From an uncultured Methylotenera sp. (GTDB taxonomy: Bacteria > Pseudomonadota > Gammaproteobacteria > Burkholderiales > Methylophilaceae), in contig CALFXV010000243.1 of NCBI GenBank assembly GCA_937957775.1, positions 1 through 7,215 of the forward strand: DNA of 7,215 nt. Reading direction: 5' to 3'. The position numbers and the translations under genes were made by a program. Of this stretch, positions 1 through 6,620 are shown one piece after another (the first letter of the stretch is position 1; the number at the start of each line of letters is the position of its first letter). The notes under the pieces were generated by a model. That model saw only the letters and a program-made list of their open reading frames with translations, had not been told where the DNA came from and did no database searches.

Positions 1-693
1 ACTGGACACCAAATTAAAAATCAAGGCTTGTTTTTTGCTGTAGCCGGAATGCAGCAAGATTAAAAAATCCCCTACTTCCTGTGGAATTTCATGGGCAATA
101 ATCGCCAAAGCCGTCACCACCCCCAATTTAATGTCAGCGGTAAAGGCCGCGGCAATCAAAATACCGTCTATGAAATTATGAAAGGTGTCGCCTATCATGA
201 TCATCAAGCCACTGCGGCCGCTGTCGTGGTTGTGCAGATGACCATGGCTGAGTAAAGCAGAAGCACGTGCTTGCGGCGCAACCGCCTTGTATTTGGCGCC
301 CGCATGTTGAGTATTGCGCCCGGTGCTGGTTTGCGTGGCATTAAGCCCATGGCTAGACGGGCAATCCTGCTCACTGTGCAGAGCGTGCACTTCGCAGTGA
401 TCACCGTGACAATGCCGCCATATCACCAATTTTTCCAACACAAAAAACAGCAATAAACCCATCAGCAAGGTGGCCGATACCGTTTCCACACTGCCTGCCA
501 GATTAAAGGCATGCGGTAAAATCTCTAAAAATACCGCACCCAACATGGCGCCTATGGCGTAGCTGACCAACATCGGCACCCAAGTCGGGCGCAAACTAAG
601 AGCGAACAAAGCCGCCAGCGCCACGCTAAGCAGGCCGCCTAAAAAAGTAAAGCCGACGATGTAACTCAAGCTAGTGTAATCAGAAAAATGCAT
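1..693 (-). CDS. ZIP-family divalent metal transporter, 3' end cut by the window edge
   Basis: This is an open frame of 231 codons without a stop, running off the left edge, so the C-terminal helices are missing. The ATG at 691-693 has an in-frame TAG two codons upstream, which fixes the start; no clear Shine-Dalgarno is seen. Hydrophobic segments lie at about residues 10-32, 40-62 and 72-91. A loop (about 92-157) carries eleven histidines, including HCHGDHC at 94-100 and HGHLHNH at 150-156. Next comes a helix with the ZIP signature HNFIDG (172-177), then a helix with HEIPQEVGDF (201-210), followed by LLHSGYS. In the ZIP family these histidine and acidic residues form the binuclear metal site in the membrane. 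The HExPxExGD form resembles the LIV-1/KE4-like branch. Zinc is the likely substrate, though iron or manganese cannot be excluded. The gene lies 100 bases downstream of pgeF on the same strand and probably has its own promoter. Confidence 0.93.
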   Translation of the reverse strand, partial: MHFSDYTSLSYIVGFTFLGGLLSVALAALFALSLRPTWVPMLVSYAIGAMLGAVFLEILPHAFNLAGSVETVSATLLMGLLLFFVLEKLVIWRHCHGDHCEVHALHSEQDCPSSHGLNATQTSTGRNTQHAGAKYKAVAPQARASALLSHGHLHNHDSGRSGLMIMIGDTFHNFIDGILIAAAFTADIKLGVVTALAIIAHEIPQEVGDFLILLHSGYSKKQALIFNLVSS

Positions 694-745
694 GGGCTAA
701 TAACCAGTTTTAAAAGCTAGGCACAAACGGCGCTAACATGGTCGC

Positions 746-751
746 ATTATA
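746..751 (-). promoter_or_regulatory. Possible -10 element for the ZIP transporter gene
   Basis: On the minus strand this reads TATAAT, a perfect sigma-70 -10 hexamer, 52 bases before the ATG at 693. No convincing -35 lies 16-18 bases upstream (about CGGTGT at the expected place), so the promoter would need an activator or could be a chance match. The rest of the 694-793 gap shows no terminator for pgeF and no recognisable Zur or Fur box. Confidence 0.4.
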
Positions 752-793
752 GTTTAGAAATGCCGGCTACACCGAGCAAATTACAGGGAGCCA

Positions 794-1537
794 TTAAGCA
801 TTTAACCAAATCAAACTGGCCATGCGGCCAGTCACGGCTTCGCGCCGGTATGAAAAAAAGCGCTGCGCATCGCTGTAAGTGCAAAATGCTTGATCGAAGC
901 CGCCACCGTAAATTTGGCTCACGCCCAGCGCGTTTAAACGTTGCTGGGCGAGCACATACAAATTAGCCAGCCATTTGTCGCCATGCGGTTTAAAAGCCAG
1001 TGCAGCTTGCCCATCATGTTGCATGAATTGCGCCCGGACTTCATGACCCACCTCAAACGCATTAGGACCAATAGCCGGGCCCAGCCAAGCCAATATGTCA
1101 CTGGGGGCAACGGCCATCTTAGCTACCGCCGCCTCTATCACGCCATCACAAAGTCCGCGCCAGCCTGCATGCACAGCCGACACCACCGTGCCGGCACGAT
1201 CACACAGCAAAATCGGCAAACAATCTGCCGTCATGGTGACGCACACCTGCTTGGCTTGCCGGGTATACGAGGCATCGGCATCCGGCACACCCTGCACCAA
1301 AGCCGCATCCAGCACGGTCACCCCGTGCACTTGATTTAACCAAATCGGTTCACTGGGTAACACGGCCCGCAACACTTGGCGATTTTGCCTAACGCAGGCC
1401 TCGTCGTCTTTGACGTGCATGGCCAAATTGAGGCTGGCATAAGGCGCCAAACTGAATCCACCTTGCCTAGTGGTTTGCAGGGCCTGCACATTGGCCGGGG
1501 CCGGCCAATTGGGTTGAATCGCATTTAAGGCTAACAA
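794..1537 (-). CDS. pgeF: Peptidoglycan editing factor PgeF (YfiH / laccase-domain family)
   Basis: The product is 247 residues, the usual length for the YfiH family (former DUF152, also called polyphenol oxidase or multicopper oxidase-like). E. coli PgeF removes L-Ser mis-incorporated in place of L-Ala in the UDP-MurNAc peptide precursor. The metal-site residues are all present: H71 in NQVHG, C106 in ADCLPILLCD and H123 in AVHAGWRG. The C-terminal signature FFSYRRE...TGRMASLIWL is intact. The start is TTG at 1535-1537: one sense codon (GCC) separates it from the in-frame TAA of rluD, and no ATG or GTG is available nearby. A GAGGA ribosome site sits 7 bases upstream, inside the last codons of rluD. 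Translation is therefore probably coupled to rluD, matching the rluD-yfiH pair of E. coli. A strong inverted repeat covers codons 10-16. Confidence 0.95.
   Translation of the reverse strand: MLALNAIQPNWPAPANVQALQTTRQGGFSLAPYASLNLAMHVKDDEACVRQNRQVLRAVLPSEPIWLNQVHGVTVLDAALVQGVPDADASYTRQAKQVCVTMTADCLPILLCDRAGTVVSAVHAGWRGLCDGVIEAAVAKMAVAPSDILAWLGPAIGPNAFEVGHEVRAQFMQHDGQAALAFKPHGDKWLANLYVLAQQRLNALGVSQIYGGGFDQAFCTYSDAQRFFSYRREAVTGRMASLIWLNA
1490..1509 (-). other. GC-rich inverted repeat in the 5' coding region of pgeF
   Basis: ATTGGCCGG (1490-1498) and CCGGCCAAT (1501-1509) are perfect 9-base complements separated by two bases. In RNA this would fold as an 8-pair stem with a four-base loop. It spans nucleotides 29-48 of the pgeF message after the TTG start. 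The sequence encodes the ordinary family motif NWPAPAN, so the palindrome may come from codon choice; any effect on translation is inference. Confidence 0.5.
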
Positions 1538-1540
1538 GGC

Positions 1541-2659
1541 TTAGTCCTCATCATCCAATGCTAGATCATCGTCGTCGTCATCAAATTCATCGTCTTCGTA
1601 ATCCTCATCGGCAAGGTAAGGCTCGGTTTGCAAGCCGCCGAAATCAAACGCCTCATCCTCTTCATCGCGCGGGTCTTCATGACGCATCGCTTCCAACAAA
1701 GCTTTCATGTCATCGGGCAACTCGATTTGCCACTCGACAAATTCATTGCTTGCCGGGTGCAACAGACCTAGCTTGATGGCATGCAGGGCTTGCCGCTTAA
1801 ATTGGCTGACGGCATCGCGCAAGGTTTGCGTCATGGCTCGTATCGGCACGATGCCACGAAAACCGTAAACCGGATCGCCAACGATGGGGGCTTTTAAATA
1901 CTGCATGTGAACACGGATTTGATGGGTACGGCCGGTTTCTAAATTGCAACGCATATAGGTTTGCACAGAAAACCGCTCCAACATTTCGTAGCGAGTAATG
2001 GCTGGCTTACCGGCTCGGTTAATCGCCATCTTAGTGCGCGACCTTGGGTCACGGCCTATGGGTTGATCTATCATGCCATTGCGCCAAATCTGCCCCCAGA
2101 CGATGGCTCGGTATTCGCGTTTAACCGTGCGTGCTTGCAATTGCCGCACTAAGTTAGTTTGTGCAGCCAAGGTCTTAGCTACCACCAATAGGCCGCTGGT
2201 GTCTTTGTCTAGCCTGTGCACGATACCAGCACGCGGTAAGTCTTTTAATTCGGGCGCGTGGAAGAGCAAGGCATTTAACAAGGTGCCGGTCCAATTGCCG
2301 GCGGCAGGATGGACCACCATGCCAGCCGGCTTATTAATCACCAAGATATGCTGGTCTTCAAAGACGATATTAAGCGGAATGCTTTCTGCTTGAAACGCCT
2401 GCTGCTCTGGCTTGATTTGCACCTGCACTACCACGGCCTCGCCACCCCACACCTTAGTCTTAGAGGTGCTGGCTAGCCCTGCCACCGTGACCAAGCCGTC
2501 TTTAATCCATGCTTGCAGCCTTGATCGGGAATGTTCGGGCAGCAATCGCTGCAATGCCACGTCCAAGCGCAAACCACCTAAGTCGTTAGGGATGGTCAGC
2601 GTTAAGGCTTGATTTAGAGGGTCGGTATTACGAAGAGTAGCTTGAGTGGTGTCTGTCAT
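1541..2659 (-). CDS. rluD: 23S rRNA pseudouridine synthase, RluD type, with acidic C-terminal extension
   Basis: This 372-residue enzyme isomerises uridines of 23S rRNA helix 69 (1911, 1915 and 1917 in E. coli) to pseudouridine. An S4 RNA-binding domain lies at about residues 28-82 (RLDVALQRLLPEHSRSR). The RluA-type catalytic domain follows at about 98-325. It contains GIVHRLDKDTSG with catalytic D151 in HRLD, then the LETGRTHQIRVHM motif (240-252) and GDPVYG (261-266). Similarity to E. coli RluD continues to about residue 326, where the E. coli protein ends. Here some 45 further residues follow, of which the last 22 include 17 Asp or Glu. The ATG at 2657-2659 has no clear Shine-Dalgarno. The gene is divergent from bamD and precedes pgeF, as in E. 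coli. RluC is the main alternative, but the gene context favours RluD. Confidence 0.95.
   Translation of the reverse strand: MTDTTQATLRNTDPLNQALTLTIPNDLGGLRLDVALQRLLPEHSRSRLQAWIKDGLVTVAGLASTSKTKVWGGEAVVVQVQIKPEQQAFQAESIPLNIVFEDQHILVINKPAGMVVHPAAGNWTGTLLNALLFHAPELKDLPRAGIVHRLDKDTSGLLVVAKTLAAQTNLVRQLQARTVKREYRAIVWGQIWRNGMIDQPIGRDPRSRTKMAINRAGKPAITRYEMLERFSVQTYMRCNLETGRTHQIRVHMQYLKAPIVGDPVYGFRGIVPIRAMTQTLRDAVSQFKRQALHAIKLGLLHPASNEFVEWQIELPDDMKALLEAMRHEDPRDEEDEAFDFGGLQTEPYLADEDYEDDEFDDDDDDLALDDED
1545..1549 (-). promoter_or_regulatory. Ribosome binding site GAGGA that decides the TTG start of pgeF
   Basis: GAGGA on the minus strand lies within the last two sense codons of rluD and ends 7 bases before the TTG at 1537. 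This good Shine-Dalgarno match at normal spacing is the main reason to accept the TTG start. It also suggests that ribosomes ending rluD restart on pgeF. Confidence 0.7.
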
Positions 2660-2669
2660 CGGGTATAAT
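2642..2669 (+). promoter_or_regulatory. Sigma-70 type promoter of bamD
   Basis: TTGAGT (2642-2647) and a perfect TATAAT (2664-2669) are separated by 16 bases, giving a predicted transcript start near 2676 and a leader of about 23 bases before the bamD ATG. The -35 lies inside the first codons of the divergent rluD, and the -10 begins 5 bases outside its ATG. Transcription of the two genes could therefore interfere. Confidence 0.6.
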
Positions 2670-2698
2670 TGCGCATCAATCTTAAAGGTCGTTTCAGC

Positions 2699-3502
2699 AT
2701 GAAGTATATCTTAGTTTTTATGTTTGCTTTGTTACTCAATGCTTGCGCCATCTTCGGCGACCCCACTGAACTCGATGACACCAAAGGCTGGACAGCAGAG
2801 CGGATTTACGCTGAAGGTCAGGCCAAAATGTTTGATAAAGATTACGAGAAAGCCATCGTCTACTTTGGCAAATTGGAATCACGCTACCCAAATGGTCGCT
2901 ACGCTACCCAAGCGCAACTCGAAACGGCCTACGCCTATTTTAAGAAACAAGACCCGATATTGTGCGTGGCCGCGGCCGATCGCTTTATCAAATTGCACCC
3001 GAATCACCCTAACGTCGATTACGCTTATTACCTAAAAGGCTTGGCGGTCTTTAACGAACGCGGCTTTATTGAAAAAACCACCGAGCAACAAATTAGCGAT
3101 CGCGATCCGCGCGGTTTACGCGATTCGTTCACCAGCTTTAAGGAATTGGTGACACGCTACCCTAACAGCAAGTACGCAAAAGACGCCACGCAGCGCATGG
3201 TCTATTTGGCCAACAGCTTGTCTGATCACGAATTGCACGTGGCCCGTTATTACATGAAACGGCATGCCTATTTGGCCGCAGTGAATCGCTGCAAATACGT
3301 TTTGGAATACTTCCCGCAGTCGCCAGGCGTGGAGCAAGCCTTGGTGATCATGATTAGCGCTTACGATTTATTAAGCCTAGATGACCTGAAAAACGACACC
3401 TTGCGCATCTTAAAAACCAATTACCCCAACAGTGAAATGTTCGGCAAGAACTTCACCCAAGACGAACGGGTGTGGTGGAAATTCTGGGAAAGCCTGTACT
3501 AA
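2699..3502 (+). CDS. bamD: Outer membrane assembly lipoprotein BamD (ComL/YfiO)
   Basis: BamD is an essential lipoprotein of the BAM complex that binds BamA and helps select and fold outer-membrane beta-barrel proteins. The product is 267 residues. Its N-terminus MKYILVFMFALLLNAC is a lipoprotein signal with the lipobox LNAC, acylated at C16. The +2 alanine fits outer-membrane sorting. The remainder is TPR-like helical repeats, with the family motifs YFGKLESRYPNGRYA (about 55-69), RFIKLHPNHPNVDYAYYLKGL (95-115) and ELVTRYPNSKYAKDA (149-163). The ATG at 2699 is preferred over an in-frame TTG ten codons upstream, because it begins at the signal peptide and has AAAGG (2684-2688) ten bases upstream. 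The TTG would overlap the predicted -10. The gene is divergent from rluD, a conserved arrangement, and a small membrane protein follows 17 bases after it. Confidence 0.96.
   Translation: MKYILVFMFALLLNACAIFGDPTELDDTKGWTAERIYAEGQAKMFDKDYEKAIVYFGKLESRYPNGRYATQAQLETAYAYFKKQDPILCVAAADRFIKLHPNHPNVDYAYYLKGLAVFNERGFIEKTTEQQISDRDPRGLRDSFTSFKELVTRYPNSKYAKDATQRMVYLANSLSDHELHVARYYMKRHAYLAAVNRCKYVLEYFPQSPGVEQALVIMISAYDLLSLDDLKNDTLRILKTNYPNSEMFGKNFTQDERVWWKFWESLY
2703..2708 (-). promoter_or_regulatory. Possible -10 element for rluD-pgeF, inside the start of bamD
   Basis: On the minus strand this reads TATACT, five of six matches to TATAAT, 43 bases before the rluD ATG. No good -35 is visible at 16-18 bases. 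If real, the rluD promoter overlaps the first codons of bamD and the two divergent promoters would be about 35 bases apart. Confidence is low. Confidence 0.25.
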
Positions 3503-3519
3503 AATCAACGTCTTAGCCC

Positions 3520-3846
3520 ATGAATTTTTTCAATAAACTGCCAGGCCACATCCAGACACCGTCTGGCTACGAATGGCTAGTATTGAAAAAAATACCGCGT
3601 ATTTTTCTAATTTGTACCGCCCTTCCCTGCGCCGTCATGCTGACTCTTTATCTTGGCAACGCCAGCATCAATCGTGATCAAGAACAAGTGATTTATTTAT
3701 GCTTAGGCCTGCTGTTCACGGCTTGGTTTTTCATAGGCACGGTGGCCATAGGCTGCGTCGTAGTGATGATCATGAAAGGGCCGGCTTACGTGGCTGACCC
3801 ATACGAACTACCTGAAGAAAACAATAAACTAGAGCCGCGTCGCTAA
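3520..3846 (+). CDS. Small two-helix inner-membrane protein of unknown function
   Basis: I do not recognise a functional family for this 108-residue product. The N-terminal 27 residues are polar to amphipathic with basic residues (KK at 23-24, R27). A hydrophobic helix covers about 28-46, a short polar turn INRDQEQ about 50-56, and a second long hydrophobic stretch about 57-85. This is followed by KGPAYVADPYELPE (86-99) and a charged tail ending in EPRR. A hairpin with both ends in the cytoplasm is likely. I believe, from memory only, that similar KGPAYVAD-type membrane proteins occur in betaproteobacteria. The gene starts 17 bases after bamD and probably shares its transcript. No clear Shine-Dalgarno precedes the ATG, so re-initiation after bamD is possible. 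Length, membrane pattern and operon position make a real gene likely. Confidence 0.75.
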   Translation: MNFFNKLPGHIQTPSGYEWLVLKKIPRIFLICTALPCAVMLTLYLGNASINRDQEQVIYLCLGLLFTAWFFIGTVAIGCVVVMIMKGPAYVADPYELPEENNKLEPRR

Positions 3847-3870
3847 GCCCCTGCTACGCCTTAGTAAATC

Positions 3871-3907
3871 AAGACCTAGCCTCAGCGCTTTTTGGCGCTG
3901 CGGTCTT
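3871..3907. terminator. Interrupted inverted repeat between converging genes, possible bidirectional terminator
   Basis: AAGACC (3871-3876) pairs with GGTCTT (3902-3907), and inside it CAGCGC (3883-3888) pairs with GCGCTG (3895-3900) around a TTTTTG loop. The two stems are joined by an unequal bulge (six bases against one). The structure covers the last codons and stop of der and the gap after the small membrane protein gene. It lacks the long T-run of a classic intrinsic terminator on either strand, so the assignment rests on position and symmetry. Confidence 0.3.
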
Positions 3908-5336
3908 TATCTTCCACGGCTTTTTTAGCTTTCAACTCAGCACGGTGGGCGGTTTTGCGTCTACGCATGCTAACGATGCCCTCACCCGGTTTGCGCTTGT
4001 CTTCGTCCTCGGCAAACGGGTTGCTGCCTTGTTTGTATTGCACGCGCAATGGCGTGCCGGACAATTGAAAGGTACGGCGGAAGGTTTTTTCTAAGAAGCG
4101 CGTGTAGGCATCCTTGACACCATCCACGTGGTTGCCGTGTATCACCACGATAGGCGGATTGCTGCCGCCTTGGTGGGCATAGCGCAATTTAGGGCGTATG
4201 CCTTTGCTAATAGGCGGTTGGTGTTGCTGCAAGGCGTCTATCAGCACGCGAGTTAATTGCGGCGTGGCCAATTTAGCAAAGGCGGCTTTAAACGCAATGT
4301 CTACTGATTTAAATAACTCCGGCAGGCCTTTTTTACGTAGGGCAGAAATGTAATGAAACTCAGCGAAATCCAAAAACATTAATTTTCTATCGATTTCCCG
4401 CTTCACCCAATCACGCTCTTCTTCTTTTAAGCCATCCCATTTATTGATCGCCACCACCAAGGCACGACCGGCATCCAATATGTAGGCAGCAACGTGCGCA
4501 TCTTGTTCCGTGATGCCTTCTTGCGCATCGACCACCAAAATCACCACGTTGGCTTCTTCTATTGACTGTATGGTTTTAATGACCGAAAACTTTTCTATCG
4601 CCTCCAACACACGACCGCGCTTACGCACACCCGCGGTATCGATTAAGGTGTAGTGCTTGCCATTTTTCTCCAAGTCTATGGAAATGGAATCGCGCGTGGT
4701 ACCAGGTTCATCAAATGCAATGACCCTATCTTCACCCAACAAGGCATTGACCAGCGTGGATTTACCCACATTAGGCCGACCGACTATGGCCACCTTAGGG
4801 ATTCTGTCTTCGTTTTGATCCAGCTCAGGCTCGTCTTCTTCCAGCTGAAAGCTCTCTAAGGCTAGGTCTATGATGTCTTTAACGCCTTCACCGTGTGCCG
4901 AGGAGATGGACAGCGGGTCGCCTAGACCCAACTCATGGAATTCGGCGCTGACCACGGCCTTGTTCATGCCTTCGGTTTTATTCACCGCCAATAACACCGG
5001 GCATTTGCAGCGGCGTAAACGGTTGGCGATTTCCATGTCTTGTGGCGTGGCGCCTTGCCTACCATCCACGATAAATAGAATTACATCGGCTTCGTCTATG
5101 GCTAACAAGGTTTGCACGGCCATGGCTTTCAAGATGCCGCTGTCGGTATTGGGCTCAAAGCCGCCTGTATCCACCACTAAGTAAGGCTGACTGGCGCCAA
5201 CCCCACGGCCATAATGCCTATCCCGAGTTAACCCGGGCAGGTCCGCAACCAGTGCATCACGGCTTTTGGTTAAGCGATTAAATAAGGTGGACTTGCCGAC
5301 ATTGGGTCGGCCAACCAATACTAAGGTAGGTAACAT
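3882..5336 (-). CDS. der: Ribosome-assembly double GTPase Der (EngA)
   Basis: Der is an essential GTPase with two tandem G domains that acts in late assembly of the 50S ribosomal subunit. The product has 484 residues, close to the 490 of E. coli. G domain 1 shows GRPNVGKS (9-16), DTGG (56-59), NKTE (119-122) and SSAHGEG (145-151). An acidic linker lies at about 163-177. G domain 2 shows GRPNVGKS (186-193), PGTTRDS, DTAG (233-236), NKWD (298-301) and SALRKKG (331-337). A KH-like domain follows at about 355-440, containing the [11 protein letters not shown] segment, and then a basic tail from about residue 447 ending in AKKR. The ATG at 5334-5336 is preceded at short spacing by AGAAGAG. The gene follows bamB by 57 bases on the same strand, as in the common yfgM-bamB-der order. 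All nucleotide-binding motifs are intact. Confidence 0.98.
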   Translation of the reverse strand: MLPTLVLVGRPNVGKSTLFNRLTKSRDALVADLPGLTRDRHYGRGVGASQPYLVVDTGGFEPNTDSGILKAMAVQTLLAIDEADVILFIVDGRQGATPQDMEIANRLRRCKCPVLLAVNKTEGMNKAVVSAEFHELGLGDPLSISSAHGEGVKDIIDLALESFQLEEDEPELDQNEDRIPKVAIVGRPNVGKSTLVNALLGEDRVIAFDEPGTTRDSISIDLEKNGKHYTLIDTAGVRKRGRVLEAIEKFSVIKTIQSIEEANVVILVVDAQEGITEQDAHVAAYILDAGRALVVAINKWDGLKEEERDWVKREIDRKLMFLDFAEFHYISALRKKGLPELFKSVDIAFKAAFAKLATPQLTRVLIDALQQHQPPISKGIRPKLRYAHQGGSNPPIVVIHGNHVDGVKDAYTRFLEKTFRRTFQLSGTPLRVQYKQGSNPFAEDEDKRKPGEGIVSMRRRKTAHRAELKAKKAVEDKDRSAKKR

Positions 5337-5393
5337 GCAACTCTTCTATGTGGATGCTGGAATGGCAAGCGGGTTATCAATACAAGGTGATGC

Positions 5394-6578
5394 TTATTTA
5401 ACTTGCACGGCATAGAGCACGCCATCTCTGGTTTGTGCGATCAGGGTATTGTTATTTATCAAGGCCATGGTCGGCATCACGGCACTGCTGCCGATTTGAA
5501 TTCTAGAGGCCATGGCACCGTCATCTCGGTTTAGAAAATGCACGTAGCCTTCTAAATCACCAACGGCGACTAAATTACCCATGGGTAAGGGTAAGGTTAA
5601 ATTCCTATTTTTTAGCACCCCTTGCCGCCAAAAAGATTTACCGGTATTGAAGTCCAAGGCATAAACCGAACCCGTTGCGTGGGATAGAAAAATTCGACCA
5701 TCGTCCATGCTAAGACCACTTAAGCTGGAAATTTCCCGCGCCCACATCACCCGTCCTGTCATGCGATCCACTGCGGCTATTTTGCCTTGGTAAGCGACCG
5801 CGTAGACCAATGGCCCATCCACCATAGGCAGGCTAGTGATGTCGGCAATGCGCTCTATTTCAGTCACGCCTTTAGGTTGTGCCACCGACGCTTCCCAAAG
5901 CATCTTACCGTTGTCGGCGCGCAGGGCGACTAACTTACCGCCGCCAAAGCCGGCGTAGACTGCGCCGCCATCAACAATCACACCAACAGAGCTGCGTAGG
6001 GTCAACGCTGGGCCGGTACGGTCGTACACCCATTTACGCGTGCCGTCGTTAGCGCTAAGGCCGTAAATGTGGTTGTCGCCACTGCGTGCAATGACCAAAC
6101 CATCAAAATACCTAGGCGCACTCAACACCTCACTGCTGAGCTTGGCTTTCCATAAAAATTTACCGGCTATGTCGTAGGCATAAACCCAACCCGTTTGCGT
6201 GCCTACCATAACCAGACTGCCACCGACACCCACCCCTCCGGACAACACCACTCCACTTTTAACCCGCCACTCTTGCTTGCCTGAGACAGCATCAAATTTT
6301 GCTACTTCACCTTTGCTACTAGCAGCATAAACATAGCCTGCCTCAACCACGGGCACAAAATCAAAGTTAGCAGACTCACCAAGCTCTGCTTGCCACAATA
6401 CCTTACTCACGTTAACTGACTTAAACTCAACCAATGGATCAGGCGCATCGACAGGCACACGGCCAAACAAGGTGTCGGTCAAATTTTCTTTGACCTCACC
6501 TATCACACTGCAAGCGCTGAGCAAGAGCAAACTGAGCGCCAATATGCAGGTGGTTTTTTTGGAAAATGATGAGAACAA
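5394..6578 (-). CDS. bamB: Outer membrane assembly lipoprotein BamB (YfgL)
   Basis: BamB is the beta-propeller lipoprotein of the BAM complex; it binds BamA periplasmic domains and helps deliver barrel substrates. The product is 394 residues, against 392 in E. coli. The N-terminus has KK at 7-8, a hydrophobic core, and the lipobox LSAC with acylated C23. The rest is built of PQQ-like propeller blades with recurring patterns such as GYVYAASSKGEVAKFDAVSG, GGKLVALRADNGKMLWE and GSVYALDFNTGKSFWR. The start is TTG at 6576-6578. The frame is open back only to the in-frame stop of yfgM at 6621-6623, with no ATG, GTG or other TTG between, and this start gives a full signal peptide. A GGGGT ribosome site lies 6 bases upstream. 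The gene sits between yfgM and der, the order seen widely in beta- and gammaproteobacteria. Confidence 0.96.
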   Translation of the reverse strand: MFSSFSKKTTCILALSLLLLSACSVIGEVKENLTDTLFGRVPVDAPDPLVEFKSVNVSKVLWQAELGESANFDFVPVVEAGYVYAASSKGEVAKFDAVSGKQEWRVKSGVVLSGGVGVGGSLVMVGTQTGWVYAYDIAGKFLWKAKLSSEVLSAPRYFDGLVIARSGDNHIYGLSANDGTRKWVYDRTGPALTLRSSVGVIVDGGAVYAGFGGGKLVALRADNGKMLWEASVAQPKGVTEIERIADITSLPMVDGPLVYAVAYQGKIAAVDRMTGRVMWAREISSLSGLSMDDGRIFLSHATGSVYALDFNTGKSFWRQGVLKNRNLTLPLPMGNLVAVGDLEGYVHFLNRDDGAMASRIQIGSSAVMPTMALINNNTLIAQTRDGVLYAVQVK

Positions 6579-6584
6579 GGCAGT

Positions 6585-6589
6585 ACCCC
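6585..6589 (-). promoter_or_regulatory. Non-standard ribosome binding site GGGGT before the TTG start of bamB
   Basis: GGGGT on the minus strand ends 6 bases before the TTG. It can pair with the anti-Shine-Dalgarno core if one G-U wobble is allowed. It is the only purine-rich stretch in the 42-base gap after yfgM, and it supports the TTG start. Confidence 0.45.
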
Positions 6590-6620
6590 AGGATTTAAGT
6601 ATTAAAGCGAAGGCCTTAGA

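Noticed and set aside
694..793. A possible Zur or Fur operator or a pgeF terminator in the gap before the ZIP gene
   Set aside because: I found no convincing dyad matching known zinc or iron boxes and no stem followed by a T-run.
941..1339. A 132-codon open frame on the plus strand
   Set aside because: It lies wholly opposite pgeF, whose frame has full family motifs, and its translation resembles no protein I recognise.
2073..2393. A 106-codon open frame on the plus strand
   Set aside because: It is antisense to the catalytic domain of rluD and has no recognisable motif or ribosome site.
2669..2698. A longer bamD start at an in-frame TTG
   Set aside because: It would add ten residues before a normal lipoprotein signal and would overlap the predicted -10 element.
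2881..2910. The ten-base direct repeat ACGCTACCCA with a 20-base period
   Set aside because: Only two copies occur, inside the bamD TPR region (RYPNGRYAT); it looks like chance codon similarity rather than a repeat element.
3096..3103. A GCGATCGC palindrome of the HIP1 type
   Set aside because: I noticed a single copy inside bamD, which gives no sign of an over-represented genomic motif.
4870..5184. A 104-codon open frame on the plus strand
   Set aside because: It is antisense to the first G domain of der; the real gene accounts for the base pattern.
4755..5310. The peptide GRPNVGKS occurring twice in Der
   Set aside because: This is the normal tandem G-domain architecture of the family; the DNA of the two copies has diverged at synonymous sites, so there is no recent duplication.
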